From assembly GCF_013344475.1 (NCBI RefSeq), contig NZ_JABUOU010000001.1:806001-870000 (forward strand): a DNA stretch of 64,000 bases. Direction: 5' to 3'. Position 1 is the first letter of the stretch, and each line of letters begins with the position of its first letter. The stretch is from Martelella limonii. Lineage in GTDB: Bacteria > Pseudomonadota > Alphaproteobacteria > Rhizobiales > Rhizobiaceae. The translations under genes and the position numbers were made by a program. Shown piece after piece: positions 26,706 to 36,559 of the stretch. The notes below the pieces were generated by a model that saw nothing but the letters and a program-made list of their open reading frames with translations, ran no database searches and had not been told where the DNA came from.

Positions 26706-27434
26706 TCAGCCGAAGTAATAGTCAAGCACCGGGAACATCGAATAGGCATATTCGAAATTGTCCCTGTTATCCCTTGTAATCGCGATCACCGCGTCAATCT
26801 CCTGCTCGGCGTCCTGACGCATATGTTCCTGCACTTTGGCAATCAGCCGATCAGCGTCAAGCGTCGCATGGAAAAAGCGATAAAACATGACGGCCTGCTG
26901 GAAATGTGCGCCGTGATATTGCGGCTCGGCGCGCATGGCGGAAAGATCGAGCCCGGTTTCCTCTGCCGCCTCGCGCGCCATGTTGGCATCGATATCGACG
27001 TGGCCGTCGACGATGTCGGCGACTTCCAGAGAGCCCGAAGCGCAGTAGACCTTACCGGCATTGGCCGTGGTCCTGCTCATGCGGATCGCCATGATCGCGC
27101 CGTCCGCAGACACGATGACAGGCATGGCAAAGGAATGAAAGGTTGGCGGGCGCGGTGCCTGGCGACGCCACCAGAGATGATAGGCGTAGGGAACAATCTG
27201 GCCCGTCGCCGTGATCGCCCCGTCATCCAGACAAACCGCGTTCAGCGTGATCAGCCGGCCGTTGAAGAGATGCGGATTGGCCGCGACCTCCCGCTCCCAG
27301 TTTTCCCGGACCGCCTCCTCGAACCGGAGGATCTGTGCCTTGTCGCCGTCCTCGACCTTGATATCGACAGAGGCGACAGGAAATAGCCGGCCCTCCGGCG
27401 GCCAGTCAGAGGGAATGAGTGAACCTGTTTGCAT
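26706..27434 (-). CDS. NUDIX hydrolase domain protein
   Basis: A 242-residue protein with a NUDIX hydrolase core at about residues 130-160. The catalytic helix is AREAAEETGLDL, matching REUXEEXGU. The upstream part of the box (GSLEVADIVDGHVDID) lacks part of the usual G-x5-E pattern, so activity is likely but the box is not canonical. The N-terminal 120 residues resemble the accessory domain found in longer NUDIX proteins. The substrate is unknown. It precedes the PhzF-like gene by eight bases on the minus strand, a probable two-gene operon. Confidence 0.8.
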   Translation of the reverse strand: MQTGSLIPSDWPPEGRLFPVASVDIKVEDGDKAQILRFEEAVRENWEREVAANPHLFNGRLITLNAVCLDDGAITATGQIVPYAYHLWWRRQAPRPPTFHSFAMPVIVSADGAIMAIRMSRTTANAGKVYCASGSLEVADIVDGHVDIDANMAREAAEETGLDLSAMRAEPQYHGAHFQQAVMFYRFFHATLDADRLIAKVQEHMRQDAEQEIDAVIAITRDNRDNFEYAYSMFPVLDYYFG

Positions 27435-27595
27435 CGTATTCTCAAATTCTCAGACAACGAGTTTCGGAAACCGAATGAACCCGGGTCATGACTGCGGAAG
27501 CTCAGGCTATTGTGCGTTGCGGACGATTGGAAGTGAAAAGAGATCAGGCAGAGCGCCAGATCGTGCGCATCGCCGCGCACGGCCCTTTAAACACA

Positions 27596-27626
27596 AGAGG
27601 CCCGGCGGTGATCGCGCCGGGCCTCT
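27596..27626 (-). terminator. Terminator after the BMP-type ABC operon
   Basis: A 12-bp perfect stem (27596-27607 with 27615-27626, loop of seven) lies 25 bases after the binding-protein stop. The minus-strand flank TTGTGTTTAAAG is moderately T-rich. Confidence 0.8.
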
Positions 27627-27651
27627 CTTGATCCATCAGCAATCGCTGCGA

Positions 27652-28728
27652 TTACTCGGACTTCGGCAGCGAGCCTTCCACGCCTTCAACCAGAACATTG
27701 AGGCCAAGCAGGGTGCCGTCATCGGCCACTTCACCCTCTGCAAGGAACGGCGTGCCGTCCTGCAGGGACACTGGACCGGTGAAGGGCTTCAGCTCGCCGG
27801 ATTTGATCTTCGCTTCGGTCTCTTCGGCGAGTTTCTTCACGTCGTCCGGCATGTTGGTATAGGGCGCCATCGTCAGGATGCCGTCCTTGAGGCCATCCCA
27901 GCTCTGTTCCGATGTCCAGGAACCGTCCTGCACTGCCTTGACGCGCTTGATGTAGTAGGGCGCCCAGGTGTCCATGATCGCCGTCAGCTGGGTTTCGGGA
28001 CCGGCCTCGATCATGTCGGAGGCCTGGCCGAAGGCCTTGATGCCGCGTTCGGCAGCGATCTGCATCGGCGCGGTGGTGTCGGTGTGCTGGGCGAGAACGT
28101 CCACGCCCTGGTCGATCAGCGCCTTGGCGGCATCGGCTTCGCGGCCGGGGTCGAACCAGGTGTTGGCCCAGACGACCTTGGTCTTGAAGTCCGGATTGAC
28201 GGACTGCGCGCCGAGCGTGAAGGCATCGATGCCCATGACCACTTCCGGGATCGGGAACGAGCCGATATAGCCGCCGATGCCGGACTCGGAAATCGAGCCT
28301 GCGATCACGCCGGAAATGTAGCGGCCTTCATAGAAGCGCGAATTGTAGGTCGCGACATTGTCGGCGGTCTTGAAACCGGTTGCATGTTCGAATTTCACGT
28401 CCGGATATTTCGCGGCGACCTTCAGCGTCGGTTCCATGAAGCCGAAGGAGGTGGTGAAGACGATGCTGCAGCCGGACCGGGCCATGCGCTCGATCGCGCG
28501 CTCGGCATCCGGGCCTTCGGGAACGTTTTCGATATAGGCGGTTTCAATGTCGAGCGTCTTTTCAAGCTCCTGGCGGGCCACGTCGTGCGCCTGGGTCCAG
28601 CCACCGTCCGTGGCCGAGCCGACATAGATGAAGCAGGCCTTGACGTCTTCCTGGGCGCTGGCGCCGGTGGCTGCAAGACCGGCCATGATCGCCGCCGAGG
28701 CGGCCAGTGCGAATTTCAACGTTTTCAT
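27652..28728 (-). CDS. BMP family ABC transporter substrate-binding protein
   Basis: A 358-residue periplasmic protein of the basic membrane protein (BMP/PnrA/Med) family, whose known members bind purine nucleosides. A signal peptide covers residues 1-25 (ending TGASAQ). Conserved pieces include GSATDGGWTQAHDVAR, TTSFGFMEPTLKVA and GGYIGSFPIPEVVMGIDAF. Unlike Gram-positive members it has no lipobox cysteine. It is the last gene of a four-gene ATPase-permease-permease-binding protein operon. The ligand is inferred as nucleoside-like from the family. Confidence 0.9.
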   Translation of the reverse strand: MKTLKFALAASAAIMAGLAATGASAQEDVKACFIYVGSATDGGWTQAHDVARQELEKTLDIETAYIENVPEGPDAERAIERMARSGCSIVFTTSFGFMEPTLKVAAKYPDVKFEHATGFKTADNVATYNSRFYEGRYISGVIAGSISESGIGGYIGSFPIPEVVMGIDAFTLGAQSVNPDFKTKVVWANTWFDPGREADAAKALIDQGVDVLAQHTDTTAPMQIAAERGIKAFGQASDMIEAGPETQLTAIMDTWAPYYIKRVKAVQDGSWTSEQSWDGLKDGILTMAPYTNMPDDVKKLAEETEAKIKSGELKPFTGPVSLQDGTPFLAEGEVADDGTLLGLNVLVEGVEGSLPKSE

Positions 28729-28768
28729 CGTTCACCTCTAATGGTTTGAAGGTTTCAGTGTAATCCGC

Positions 28769-29686
28769 CTAGCGGTCGGGAACAAAGGATTTCCCGAGTG
28801 CTGCGGGCGTATTGATAAGCGTCATCCGCCGGTTCTGGGAGATGATCACGAGGACGATCACGGTCACCACATAGGGCAGTGCCGAGAGGAACTGGGAGGG
28901 AATGGCGATCCCGAAGGCCTGCGCATGAAGCTGGCCGATCGTGACGGCGCCGAACAGATAGCCCCCCACAAGCACGCCCCAGGGCCGCCAGGAGGCAAAC
29001 ACCACCAGGGCCAGTGCGATCCAGCCACGCCCGGCCGCCATGTTTTCCGACCATTGCGGTGTATAGACGAGCGAGAGCTGCGCGCCGGCAAGACCGGCAC
29101 AGGCGCCGCCGAACATGACCGCAAGATAGCGGATGCCGATGACATTGATGCCAAGCGCATGGGCGGAGGAATGGTTGTCGCCGACCGAACGCAGGACCAG
29201 TCCCTTGCGGGTCTTGAACAGGAACCATGCGACGCCGGCAACGACCGCGATCGACAGGTAGAAAAAGATATCCTGATCAAACAGCAGCGGGCCGATGATC
29301 GGAATGTCCGAGAGCACCGGGATGTCGAGCGAGGGCATTTTCACGCCCGGCTTGCCGACAAGTCCCTCGCCGATCATGGCCGAAAGCCCCTGCCCCAGAA
29401 TGGTCAAAGCCAGACCGGTGGCCACCTGATTGGCAACAAGGGTGAGCGTGAGAAAACCGAACAGCAGCGAAAACAAGGCACCCGTCACAAGCCCTGCCAG
29501 CATGCCGATCCAGGGCGATCCGGTCGCATGAGCCGCCATGAAGGCACCGACCGCGCCCATCACCATCATGCCCTCGACGCCGAGATTCAGCACGCCAGCA
29601 CGCTCGCAGACCAGTTCGCCGATTGCCGCCAGAACCAGCGGGGTGGACGCGGTGATGATGGTCAGCAGTATCGCTTCGACGATCAT
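28769..29686 (-). CDS. BMP-type ABC transporter permease 2
   Basis: A 305-residue inner-membrane permease of the BPD_transp_2 type (YufQ/NupC-like), with about eight to ten helices. The N-terminal LVCERAGVLNLGVEGMMVMGAVGAF is characteristic of this class. The ATG at 29686 overlaps the stop of permease 1 by four bases (ATGA). The frame remains open far upstream, but that part is the shifted reading of permease 1. Confidence 0.92.
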   Translation of the reverse strand: MIVEAILLTIITASTPLVLAAIGELVCERAGVLNLGVEGMMVMGAVGAFMAAHATGSPWIGMLAGLVTGALFSLLFGFLTLTLVANQVATGLALTILGQGLSAMIGEGLVGKPGVKMPSLDIPVLSDIPIIGPLLFDQDIFFYLSIAVVAGVAWFLFKTRKGLVLRSVGDNHSSAHALGINVIGIRYLAVMFGGACAGLAGAQLSLVYTPQWSENMAAGRGWIALALVVFASWRPWGVLVGGYLFGAVTIGQLHAQAFGIAIPSQFLSALPYVVTVIVLVIISQNRRMTLINTPAALGKSFVPDR

Positions 29687-30768
29687 GACGCTTTCCCCTC
29701 GGCCTGCTTTCCGGAAAAGATGATCCGGATCTTGTAAAGAATGAGCGTATCGCAGGAGAGCACGAAGAACAGCAGCATGCCCTGGAAGACGCGGGTGACC
29801 TTGTCGGAGACGCCCATGGTAAACTGAACGCCCTCGCCACCGATATAGGTCAGCGCCAGCACCAGGCCGGAAATGATGGCGCCCAGCGGGTTCAGCCTGC
29901 CGAGGAAGGCAACGATGATGGCGGTAAAGCCGTAGCCGGGCGAAATCTGCGGCTGCAGATAGCCGAGCGCACCGGATATCTCGCTGACGCCAGCAAGGCC
30001 CGCAAGGCCACCGGACAGCAGGAAACAGAACCACACCATGCGCCGCGACGAGAAGCCCGCAAACCGCCCTGCCCGCGGCGACTGGCCGATGACGTTCACC
30101 TCGAAGCCCTTCAGCGTGAAACGCATCATGAACCAGACGGCAAGAGCTGCCAGAATGGCAAGCGCAAACCCGTAATGGGCACCGGAAGACACCATTTCCG
30201 GCAATCTTGCCGCATCGACGAAATCACGGGTCTGCGGAAAGTTGTAGCCTTCCGGATTGCGCCAGGAACCGCGCACCAGCCAGTCGAGGAAAAGCTGCGC
30301 CACATAGACCAGCATCAAAGAGGTCAGGATCTCATTGGTGTTGAAGTAGTTCTTCAGAAGCGCCGGGATGCCGGCATAGAGCGCGCCGCCAACGGCGCCC
30401 ATGACCAGCATGATCGGCAGAAGCAGCGGCGAAGACCACTGGTAGAAATAGACAGGCACGATCGACCCGACGATCGCGCCGACCGTGAACTGGCCTTCAG
30501 CACCGATGTTCCAGATATTCGAGCGGTAGCAGACGGAAAGGCCGACGGCGATCATGATCAACGGCGCCGCCTTGATCATCAGTTCATTCAGCGACCAGGA
30601 ATCGAGCAGAGGCTGAATGAAGAACTCATAGAGCGCCGCCAGCGGATCCTTGCCGAGTGCGGCGAACATGATCGCGCCGAACAGAACGGTGAGCGCAAGC
30701 GCAATCACCGGCGACAGGAGCGAGAACACCGGCGATGCGCCGGGACGCTTTTCAAGCTCAATGCGCAT
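29683..30768 (-). CDS. BMP-type ABC transporter permease 1
   Basis: A 361-residue inner-membrane permease (YufP/NupB-like) with about ten helices. The conserved LSVCYRSNIWNIGAEGQFTVGAI is near residue 78 and GGLAGLAGVSEISG lies further in. Its first 11 bases overlap the end of the ATPase gene, and its stop overlaps the start of permease 2. Together they form the heteromeric channel of the importer. Confidence 0.92.
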   Translation of the reverse strand: MRIELEKRPGASPVFSLLSPVIALALTVLFGAIMFAALGKDPLAALYEFFIQPLLDSWSLNELMIKAAPLIMIAVGLSVCYRSNIWNIGAEGQFTVGAIVGSIVPVYFYQWSSPLLLPIMLVMGAVGGALYAGIPALLKNYFNTNEILTSLMLVYVAQLFLDWLVRGSWRNPEGYNFPQTRDFVDAARLPEMVSSGAHYGFALAILAALAVWFMMRFTLKGFEVNVIGQSPRAGRFAGFSSRRMVWFCFLLSGGLAGLAGVSEISGALGYLQPQISPGYGFTAIIVAFLGRLNPLGAIISGLVLALTYIGGEGVQFTMGVSDKVTRVFQGMLLFFVLSCDTLILYKIRIIFSGKQAEGKAS

Positions 30769-32320
30769 CGGCAGTCTCCTCGCCGTGAACGCCGCCCATC
30801 AACAGGCCGATGCGTTCCAGCGTCATGGTTTCGGCGGGATGGCTATCGGAAAGCCGGCCATCGGAGATCACGGCAATGCGCGTCGCGATCTCGAAGATCT
30901 CATCCAGATCCTGCGAAATCACCAGAACGGCAGACCCCTCGCGCGCGAGATCGACCAGCGCCTGGCGGATATGGGCGGCAGCACCCGCATCCACGCCCCA
31001 GGTCGGCTGGTTGACAATGATCACCTTCGGCTTGCGGTCGAGCTCGCGGCCGACGATGAATTTCTGCAGGTTGCCGCCGGAGAGGGAACCGGCCGCGGGG
31101 TCCTCTCCGCTCTTGCGGACATCCATGAAGCCGGAAATCTCGCCGGTGCGGGCTTTTGCCACGGCACGGCGGATCATCTTCAGCGGTCCGCCGGCGAGAA
31201 ATGTATCGGCTTCAGCCTCGTTGCGGGCCAGAACCAGATTTTCGGAAAGCGGCATGCTGGTAACGGCGGCATGGCCATGGCGCTCTTCCGGCACGAAGGC
31301 TGCGCCAAGCGCACGGCGGACATTGATCCCCTTGCTGCCGACGGCCTTGCCGTCGATCAGCACGCTCTGGCCATCCGTAACGGGATATTCGCCGGAGAGC
31401 GCATCGAAAAGCTCAGACTGCCCGTTTCCGGCAACGCCCGCGATCGCCTGAACCTCGCCAGCCTTCACCTCCAGATAGATATCCTTCAGCGCCGTCGCAA
31501 ACGGCGTGCGCGCCGGCGCATTGAGCCCCTTGGCCTCGATCAGCGCACGCCCGGTGGTCATGGCTTCCGGGCGTTTGATCTCAGACACCTCGCCGCCGAC
31601 CATCATGCGCGCGAGCGACCCGGCGGTCTCATCGCGCGGGATGCAGGCGCCGGTCACCTTGCCGTGGCGCAGAACGGTCGCCTTGTCGCAGATGCGCTGC
31701 ACTTCCTCGAGCCTGTGAGAGATATAAAGCACCGAGCGGCCCTCGGCTTTCAGCTTGAACAGCGTTTCGAACAGACGGTCCGCTTCCTGCGGCGTCAGCA
31801 CGGAGGTGGGCTCGTCGAGAATGATGAGACTCGGGTTCTGCAGCAGCGCGCGAACGATCTCGATGCGCTGGCGCTCGCCGACGGAAAGATCGGCCACATG
31901 GGCGCGCGGATCGAGCGGAAGTCCGTATTCGACGGAGAGCCTGCGCGATTCCTCCGCAATTTCGGCAAGCGAGATGCCGGGGTCGAGCGAGAGCGCGATG
32001 TTTTCTGCAACCGTCAGCGCCTCGAACAGCGAGAAATGCTGGAACACCATGCCGATGCCGAGCTTGCGGGCATGTGCAGGCGCCTCGATCGTGACCGGCT
32101 CGCCCTTCCACAGGATCTGGCCCGCAGAAGGCTCCAGGACGCCGAACAGCATCTTGACGAGAGTCGATTTTCCGGCGCCGTTTTCGCCGAGCAGGGCGTG
32201 GATTTCGCCATGCGCGATTTCGAGGTCAATGCCGTTGCATGCGGCAAAGGTACCAAAATATTTGGTGAGACCGGAGACCGCCAGAAGCGTATCACCCGCC
32301 GGTTGCTTTACTTCGTCCAA
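30758..32320 (-). CDS. BMP-type ABC transporter ATP-binding protein (two ABC domains)
   Basis: A 520-residue protein with two fused ATPase domains, as in ribose- and nucleoside-type importers. Domain 1 has Walker A GENGAGKST, the signature LSVGERQRIEI and Walker B LIILDEPTS. Domain 2 has the degenerate P-loop GVAGNGQSE, the signature LSGGNLQK and VIIVNQPTWGVD, where the catalytic Glu of Walker B is replaced by Gln. That asymmetry is usual in the family. I prefer the TTG at 32320, with GGAGGG five bases upstream, over a GTG at 32347 that lacks a ribosome-binding site. Confidence 0.9.
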   Translation of the reverse strand: MDEVKQPAGDTLLAVSGLTKYFGTFAACNGIDLEIAHGEIHALLGENGAGKSTLVKMLFGVLEPSAGQILWKGEPVTIEAPAHARKLGIGMVFQHFSLFEALTVAENIALSLDPGISLAEIAEESRRLSVEYGLPLDPRAHVADLSVGERQRIEIVRALLQNPSLIILDEPTSVLTPQEADRLFETLFKLKAEGRSVLYISHRLEEVQRICDKATVLRHGKVTGACIPRDETAGSLARMMVGGEVSEIKRPEAMTTGRALIEAKGLNAPARTPFATALKDIYLEVKAGEVQAIAGVAGNGQSELFDALSGEYPVTDGQSVLIDGKAVGSKGINVRRALGAAFVPEERHGHAAVTSMPLSENLVLARNEAEADTFLAGGPLKMIRRAVAKARTGEISGFMDVRKSGEDPAAGSLSGGNLQKFIVGRELDRKPKVIIVNQPTWGVDAGAAAHIRQALVDLAREGSAVLVISQDLDEIFEIATRIAVISDGRLSDSHPAETMTLERIGLLMGGVHGEETADAH

Positions 32321-32480
32321 ACCGCCCTCCGGCCGCCGGCACTGCACCCGAATGCAAAAGCATCCCTGCCGCCACGGGATTGACTAAAAAATAGGACGTC
32401 CCCTGTCCTGCGCACAAATGAAGCACAAACCATGTTTGAAGCGCAATGATTTTTGGATGTTACCCAAAGAGTTTGTTGCC

Positions 32481-33236
32481 TCAGAACTCCGCCCGCGTTG
32501 CCGCTGCCCGTGCGCCAAGCTTTGGCAGGAACTGCAGCACCGCGCCAATCAGATAAAGATAGATACCGCTTGCAACGAACAGCGCCTCCACCAGTTTCGG
32601 CGCTTCGAAAGATGCTAGAAGCGCATAGAAACCGGTTGCACACCAGATTGCGAAGACCGTCAGATTGAGCGGCCGCAGCCGCTTGACCCGCACCGGATGG
32701 AGGAAGTTGATCGGTGCAAAGGTCAGCACGACTGACACGATCACGATCGTCATCGCCACCGCCGACGATGGCTCGATGACGAAGAAGGAAAACACCACCA
32801 TGTTCCAGACAACGGGAAAGCCCGAGAAGAAGTTCTCGGCGGTTTTCATGCCGCTGTCGGCATAATAGATCGCGCTGGAGACGACGATCAGGGCAGCAGC
32901 GACAAAGGACAGCGGCTCGCCGATCATGTGGGATTGGTAAAGGGCGAAGGCCGGCAGCAGGACATAGGTGACATAGTCGATGATATTGTCGAGCATGACG
33001 CCCGACCAGCTTGGCAGAACCTCGCTGACCCGCAGGCGGCGCGCGATCGGCCCGTCGATCCCGTCCACCAGAAGCGCCAGCCCCAGCCACCAGAACATCG
33101 AGACGAATCGGCCTTCGGCGGCAGCGACAACGCCCAGAAACGCCAGAAAAGAACCAGACGCCGTCAGGATATGGACGGAAAACGCCCGGATTTCCGCATA
33201 AGGCACTTTTCGCTGGCTGAAGAATCCCATTCGCAT
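32481..33236 (-). CDS. pcs: Phosphatidylcholine synthase
   Basis: Pcs condenses CDP-diacylglycerol with choline to give phosphatidylcholine at the inner membrane, a pathway typical of rhizobia and Brucella. The protein is 251 residues with about eight helices. The CDP-alcohol phosphotransferase motif is visible as DGPIAR, then a Gly, then LDNIID carrying the final two Asp. The ATG at 33236 (MRMGFFSQRK) gives the family-like N-terminus, and an ATG at 33230 is also possible. The open frame upstream to 33377 is not family-like. Choline could come from uptake, but no choline genes are adjacent. Confidence 0.9.
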   Translation of the reverse strand: MRMGFFSQRKVPYAEIRAFSVHILTASGSFLAFLGVVAAAEGRFVSMFWWLGLALLVDGIDGPIARRLRVSEVLPSWSGVMLDNIIDYVTYVLLPAFALYQSHMIGEPLSFVAAALIVVSSAIYYADSGMKTAENFFSGFPVVWNMVVFSFFVIEPSSAVAMTIVIVSVVLTFAPINFLHPVRVKRLRPLNLTVFAIWCATGFYALLASFEAPKLVEALFVASGIYLYLIGAVLQFLPKLGARAAATRAEF

Positions 33237-33423
33237 CCCGTCCGTTTTCGGCTTACGCCGGCCTCCCTGTTCGGCAAGTGCCGCAAGGCCTACCGAAGTT
33301 TGAGCCAGAATGCACCAGAACGATGCGCTCGGCACAAAAAAAACGAAAATTTCCAGAATTTTTCGAAGCAGAAACAAGCTTGCGGCATTATATCCCTATG
33401 GCAACAGACGATGGGGCAAGACA

Positions 33424-34608
33424 ATGGCTGAGTTTGAAATCGCAGTGATCGGCGGCGGACCCGCCGGCATGATTACGGCACTGGCACTCGCCCGGGCCGG
33501 CCGCAGGGTTGCGCTTGTGGCGCCGGCACCCACGAAGGGAGACCACCGGACAACGGCGCTGATGGATCATTCGATTTCCTTCATCGCCCGCCTTGGCCTC
33601 TGGCAGGACATCAAGCCCCAGGCAGCACCGCTGAAGACGATGCGAATCATCGATGGCACCGGCCGCCTGCTTCGCGCGCCGACCGTCAGCTTCCGCTCGG
33701 CGGAAATCGATCTCGAAGCCTTCGGCTACAATATTCCGAACAGCCTGCTGGTCGGCAAGCTCTCTGACGCCGTCGCCAACGAAGCAAATATCACAGCATT
33801 CGATCAGGCAGCGGCCAATATCGAGACCGGAAAAAACGCCGTCGCCGTCACCCTTGCCGCCGGCGAGCGCTTCGAAGCCGAATTTGCGATCGGCGCGGAC
33901 GGACGCGGATCCAGGGTGCGCGAAAGCGCCGGGATCGGAACCGGGCAGTGGAATTACAGGCAATCGGCCCTGGTGCTCAATTTCGAGCACAGCCTGCCCC
34001 ATGACGATATCTCGACCGAGTTTCACACCCGGGGCGGTCCGTTTACGCAGGTGCCCCTGCCCGATTCCAACCGCTCCAGCCTGGTCTGGGTCATGAATGC
34101 GGCGGAGGCGGAGGCGATGGCCGCGCGCACAAATGAGGAGATTGCCGGCGCCATCGAAGAGCGCATGCAGTTTCTGCTGGGCGCAGTGAAGGTGGAGGGC
34201 GAGGTGCAGAAATGGCCGCTGTCCTCGCTTGTCGCGCACCGTTTCGGCAAGGGCCGGGTTGCGCTTGTGGGCGAGGCAGCCCACGCCTTTCCGCCGATCG
34301 GCGCGCAGGGACTGAACCTCAGCCTGCGCGACATCATGCGGCTTCAGCGCATGCTGGACGGCATTGACGGCGGGAAAATCTCGTCGCGCACCGGCGATCG
34401 TTACGACATGCTGCGCAGATCAGACGTCTTGAGCCGCACGGCAAGCGTTGACCTCCTGAACCGCTCGCTGCTGGCCGATTTCCTGCCGGCGCAGCTTGCG
34501 CGCTCCGCCGGCCTGTACGTGCTCTCGGCCGTTCCGCCTCTGCGCCAGTTCGCCATGCGCGAAGGGGTGCAGCCGATGCGCGGGATCAAGGCGCTGTTTG
34601 CCGGCTGA
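33424..34608 (+). CDS. UbiH/UbiF family FAD-dependent hydroxylase
   Basis: A 394-residue flavoprotein monooxygenase of the ubiquinone-biosynthesis class. The dinucleotide-binding motif IGGGPAG is at residues 9-15, the central GADGRGSRVRE carries the DG motif, and GRVALVGEAAHAFPPIGAQGLNL is the conserved FAD-ribityl site. The last suggests a ring hydroxylase of ubiquinone synthesis (UbiH, UbiF or UbiL-like). Which carbon it hydroxylates cannot be told from sequence. The ATG at 33424 starts at the nucleotide-binding strand (MAEFEIAVIGGG). It is convergent with the AEC carrier gene two bases downstream. Confidence 0.88.
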   Translation: MAEFEIAVIGGGPAGMITALALARAGRRVALVAPAPTKGDHRTTALMDHSISFIARLGLWQDIKPQAAPLKTMRIIDGTGRLLRAPTVSFRSAEIDLEAFGYNIPNSLLVGKLSDAVANEANITAFDQAAANIETGKNAVAVTLAAGERFEAEFAIGADGRGSRVRESAGIGTGQWNYRQSALVLNFEHSLPHDDISTEFHTRGGPFTQVPLPDSNRSSLVWVMNAAEAEAMAARTNEEIAGAIEERMQFLLGAVKVEGEVQKWPLSSLVAHRFGKGRVALVGEAAHAFPPIGAQGLNLSLRDIMRLQRMLDGIDGGKISSRTGDRYDMLRRSDVLSRTASVDLLNRSLLADFLPAQLARSAGLYVLSAVPPLRQFAMREGVQPMRGIKALFAG

Positions 34609-34610
34609 GT

Positions 34611-35552
34611 TCAGAGCGGCAGGGCATCGGTGTTGATCAGCGCGAACAGCGCTGCAAGCGTCAGAACCGAACAGAGCGTCGATATCAGGATCGCCGCGGA
34701 GGCGCGCTCGTACCAGATGCCGTACTGGCGGGCGATCACAAACACGTTTGTCGCCGTCGGCAGCGCGGCAAGCAGCACCGCAGCCTTGACCCAGAGCGGA
34801 TCGAACCCTCCATGGGCCATCATGAAAAGGTAGACGACAAGCGGGTGGAGAACGAGCTTCACCGGCACGATATAGCCGATCTCCGCGGGCACGCGCCGGA
34901 CGGGGCGAAGCGCCAGCGTCACGCCCATGGCAAACAGCGCGCAGGGTGCCGCCGCCTGGGCGAGATAATCCACCAGCCGGTTGAAGGCCTCGGGCGGCCC
35001 GTAGCCGGTGGCGGCCACGGCAAAGCCGAGCGCGGTCGCGACCACGAACGGATGCAGCAAGGCGCGCATCACGATCTGGCCGACAACCTTGCGCCCGCCA
35101 CCGCCCGCCGCCGCCATGATCGAGGGCGCAACCATGAAATGGAGCGCATTTTCGAAACAGACGATCAGCGCCACCGGAACGGCTGCGTCCTCACCCAGCG
35201 CAAGCAGCGCCAGCCCCGGCCCCATATAGCCGATATTGCCATAACTGCCGGCGAAGGCCTGGATCGTGGTTTCGCGCACGCCGTTTCTCTTCCAGAAATA
35301 GCCGATCGCAAAGACGAGCCCGAAGACGCAATAGGTCGCCGCCAGATCGATCGACACGAAATCGATGCGGGTGAGCTGGTCGAACGGAGTACGCGAGACG
35401 AGCTTGAAGAACAGCGCGGGCAGCGCCGCATAGATGATGAAGATATTCAGCCAGGCCGTGCCTTCTTCGGGATGGCGAAAGATCTTCGCCGCGCCGAAGC
35501 CGATGGCGATGAGCCCGAAAAATGGAAAGAGCAGCGCTAGAATATCGGCCAT
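34611..35552 (-). CDS. AEC family transporter (auxin efflux carrier-like)
   Basis: A 313-residue membrane protein with about ten helices arranged as two inverted repeats of five. AFAGSYGNIGYMGPGLAL is the characteristic N-x2-Y/F-x-G region, and LLAALPTATNVFVIA is its C-terminal counterpart. The bacterial family moves malonate, malate or related small acids in a few studied cases, so the substrate is unknown here. It follows ccdA by 24 bases on the same strand. Confidence 0.9.
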   Translation of the reverse strand: MADILALLFPFFGLIAIGFGAAKIFRHPEEGTAWLNIFIIYAALPALFFKLVSRTPFDQLTRIDFVSIDLAATYCVFGLVFAIGYFWKRNGVRETTIQAFAGSYGNIGYMGPGLALLALGEDAAVPVALIVCFENALHFMVAPSIMAAAGGGGRKVVGQIVMRALLHPFVVATALGFAVAATGYGPPEAFNRLVDYLAQAAAPCALFAMGVTLALRPVRRVPAEIGYIVPVKLVLHPLVVYLFMMAHGGFDPLWVKAAVLLAALPTATNVFVIARQYGIWYERASAAILISTLCSVLTLAALFALINTDALPL

Positions 35553-35576
35553 GATCCCGGTCCGCTTGCCGCAGCG

Positions 35577-36320
35577 CTAACCGATCTGGGAGAGAACCGG
35601 GAAGGTCTGCTGAAACCAGATCGCCATATCGGCAATGAAGCCGAAAAGAAAGGCGACCCCGGTGAGAATCAGGAGCACGCCCATGATTTTTTCGACCGCG
35701 CCGAGGTGACGGCGGAAGCGCGCCAGAAACCGCATGAAGGCGCCTGAAAAGAATGCGGCAATCCAGAACGGCACGGCAAGGCCGAGCGAGTAGACCGCAA
35801 GCAGCACCGCGCCGTTCGATACCGTGTCCTTCGTTGCCGCAACCGCGAGGATCGCGCCGAGAACCGGACCGATGCAGGGCGTCCAGCCGAAAGCGAAGGC
35901 AAGCCCCATGATATAGGCGCCAGTGATGCTGGCGGGTTTTCCGCCGCCATGAAACCGCGCTTCGCGCGACAGCAGCGAGATCCTCAGAACGCCGAGGAAG
36001 TGAAGCCCCATCAAAATGATGATCACCCCGCCGACCTTGGACAGAATGTCCATGTACTGGCGCAGCAATTGCCCGATGCTGGAGGCGCCTGCACCAAGCG
36101 CCACGAAGATGGTGGCAAAGCCGAGCGTGAAGAAGAATGCCGGCAGCAGGACCGCGCGGGAACGCGCCAGGCGCGCCTCGCCCCCGCCCTTGAACTGGTC
36201 GATCGAAATGCCGGCCATGTAGCAGAGATAAGGAGGCACCAGCGGCAGCACGCAGGGCGAAAGAAAGGACAGGGCGCCTGCGAGAAGCGCACTGAGAAAT
36301 GAAATATCGCCGATCGACAA
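35577..36320 (-). CDS. ccdA: Cytochrome c biogenesis protein CcdA
   Basis: A 247-residue membrane thiol-disulfide reductant carrier with six helices. The paired cysteines lie in SFLSPCVLPLVPPYLCYM (helix 1) and GWTPCIGPVLGAIL (helix 4). CcdA passes electrons from cytoplasmic thioredoxin to periplasmic thioredoxin-like proteins for cytochrome c maturation. No other ccm gene is next to it. Confidence 0.93.
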   Translation of the reverse strand: MSIGDISFLSALLAGALSFLSPCVLPLVPPYLCYMAGISIDQFKGGGEARLARSRAVLLPAFFFTLGFATIFVALGAGASSIGQLLRQYMDILSKVGGVIIILMGLHFLGVLRISLLSREARFHGGGKPASITGAYIMGLAFAFGWTPCIGPVLGAILAVAATKDTVSNGAVLLAVYSLGLAVPFWIAAFFSGAFMRFLARFRRHLGAVEKIMGVLLILTGVAFLFGFIADMAIWFQQTFPVLSQIG

Positions 36321-36559
36321 GAAACCTGCTCCAACACGTCATTTTACCGGACAAGGGCATCGCCCTCACCCCGAACCCGGCAGCAGCGCGATGCCCCGGA
36401 AAGCGTCCGGCGGTCATAGCCCAGACGGACGTTCAAATCCAATCACCTTTCCGCGCGCCGAAAACCGCCGGATTATCGCCACTGCACCGAAATTCCGGGT
36501 TGACCTTCTGAAAGACCCTTTCTATGTTCCGCCCACTTTCAGCCGGTCACCCGGCTCGG

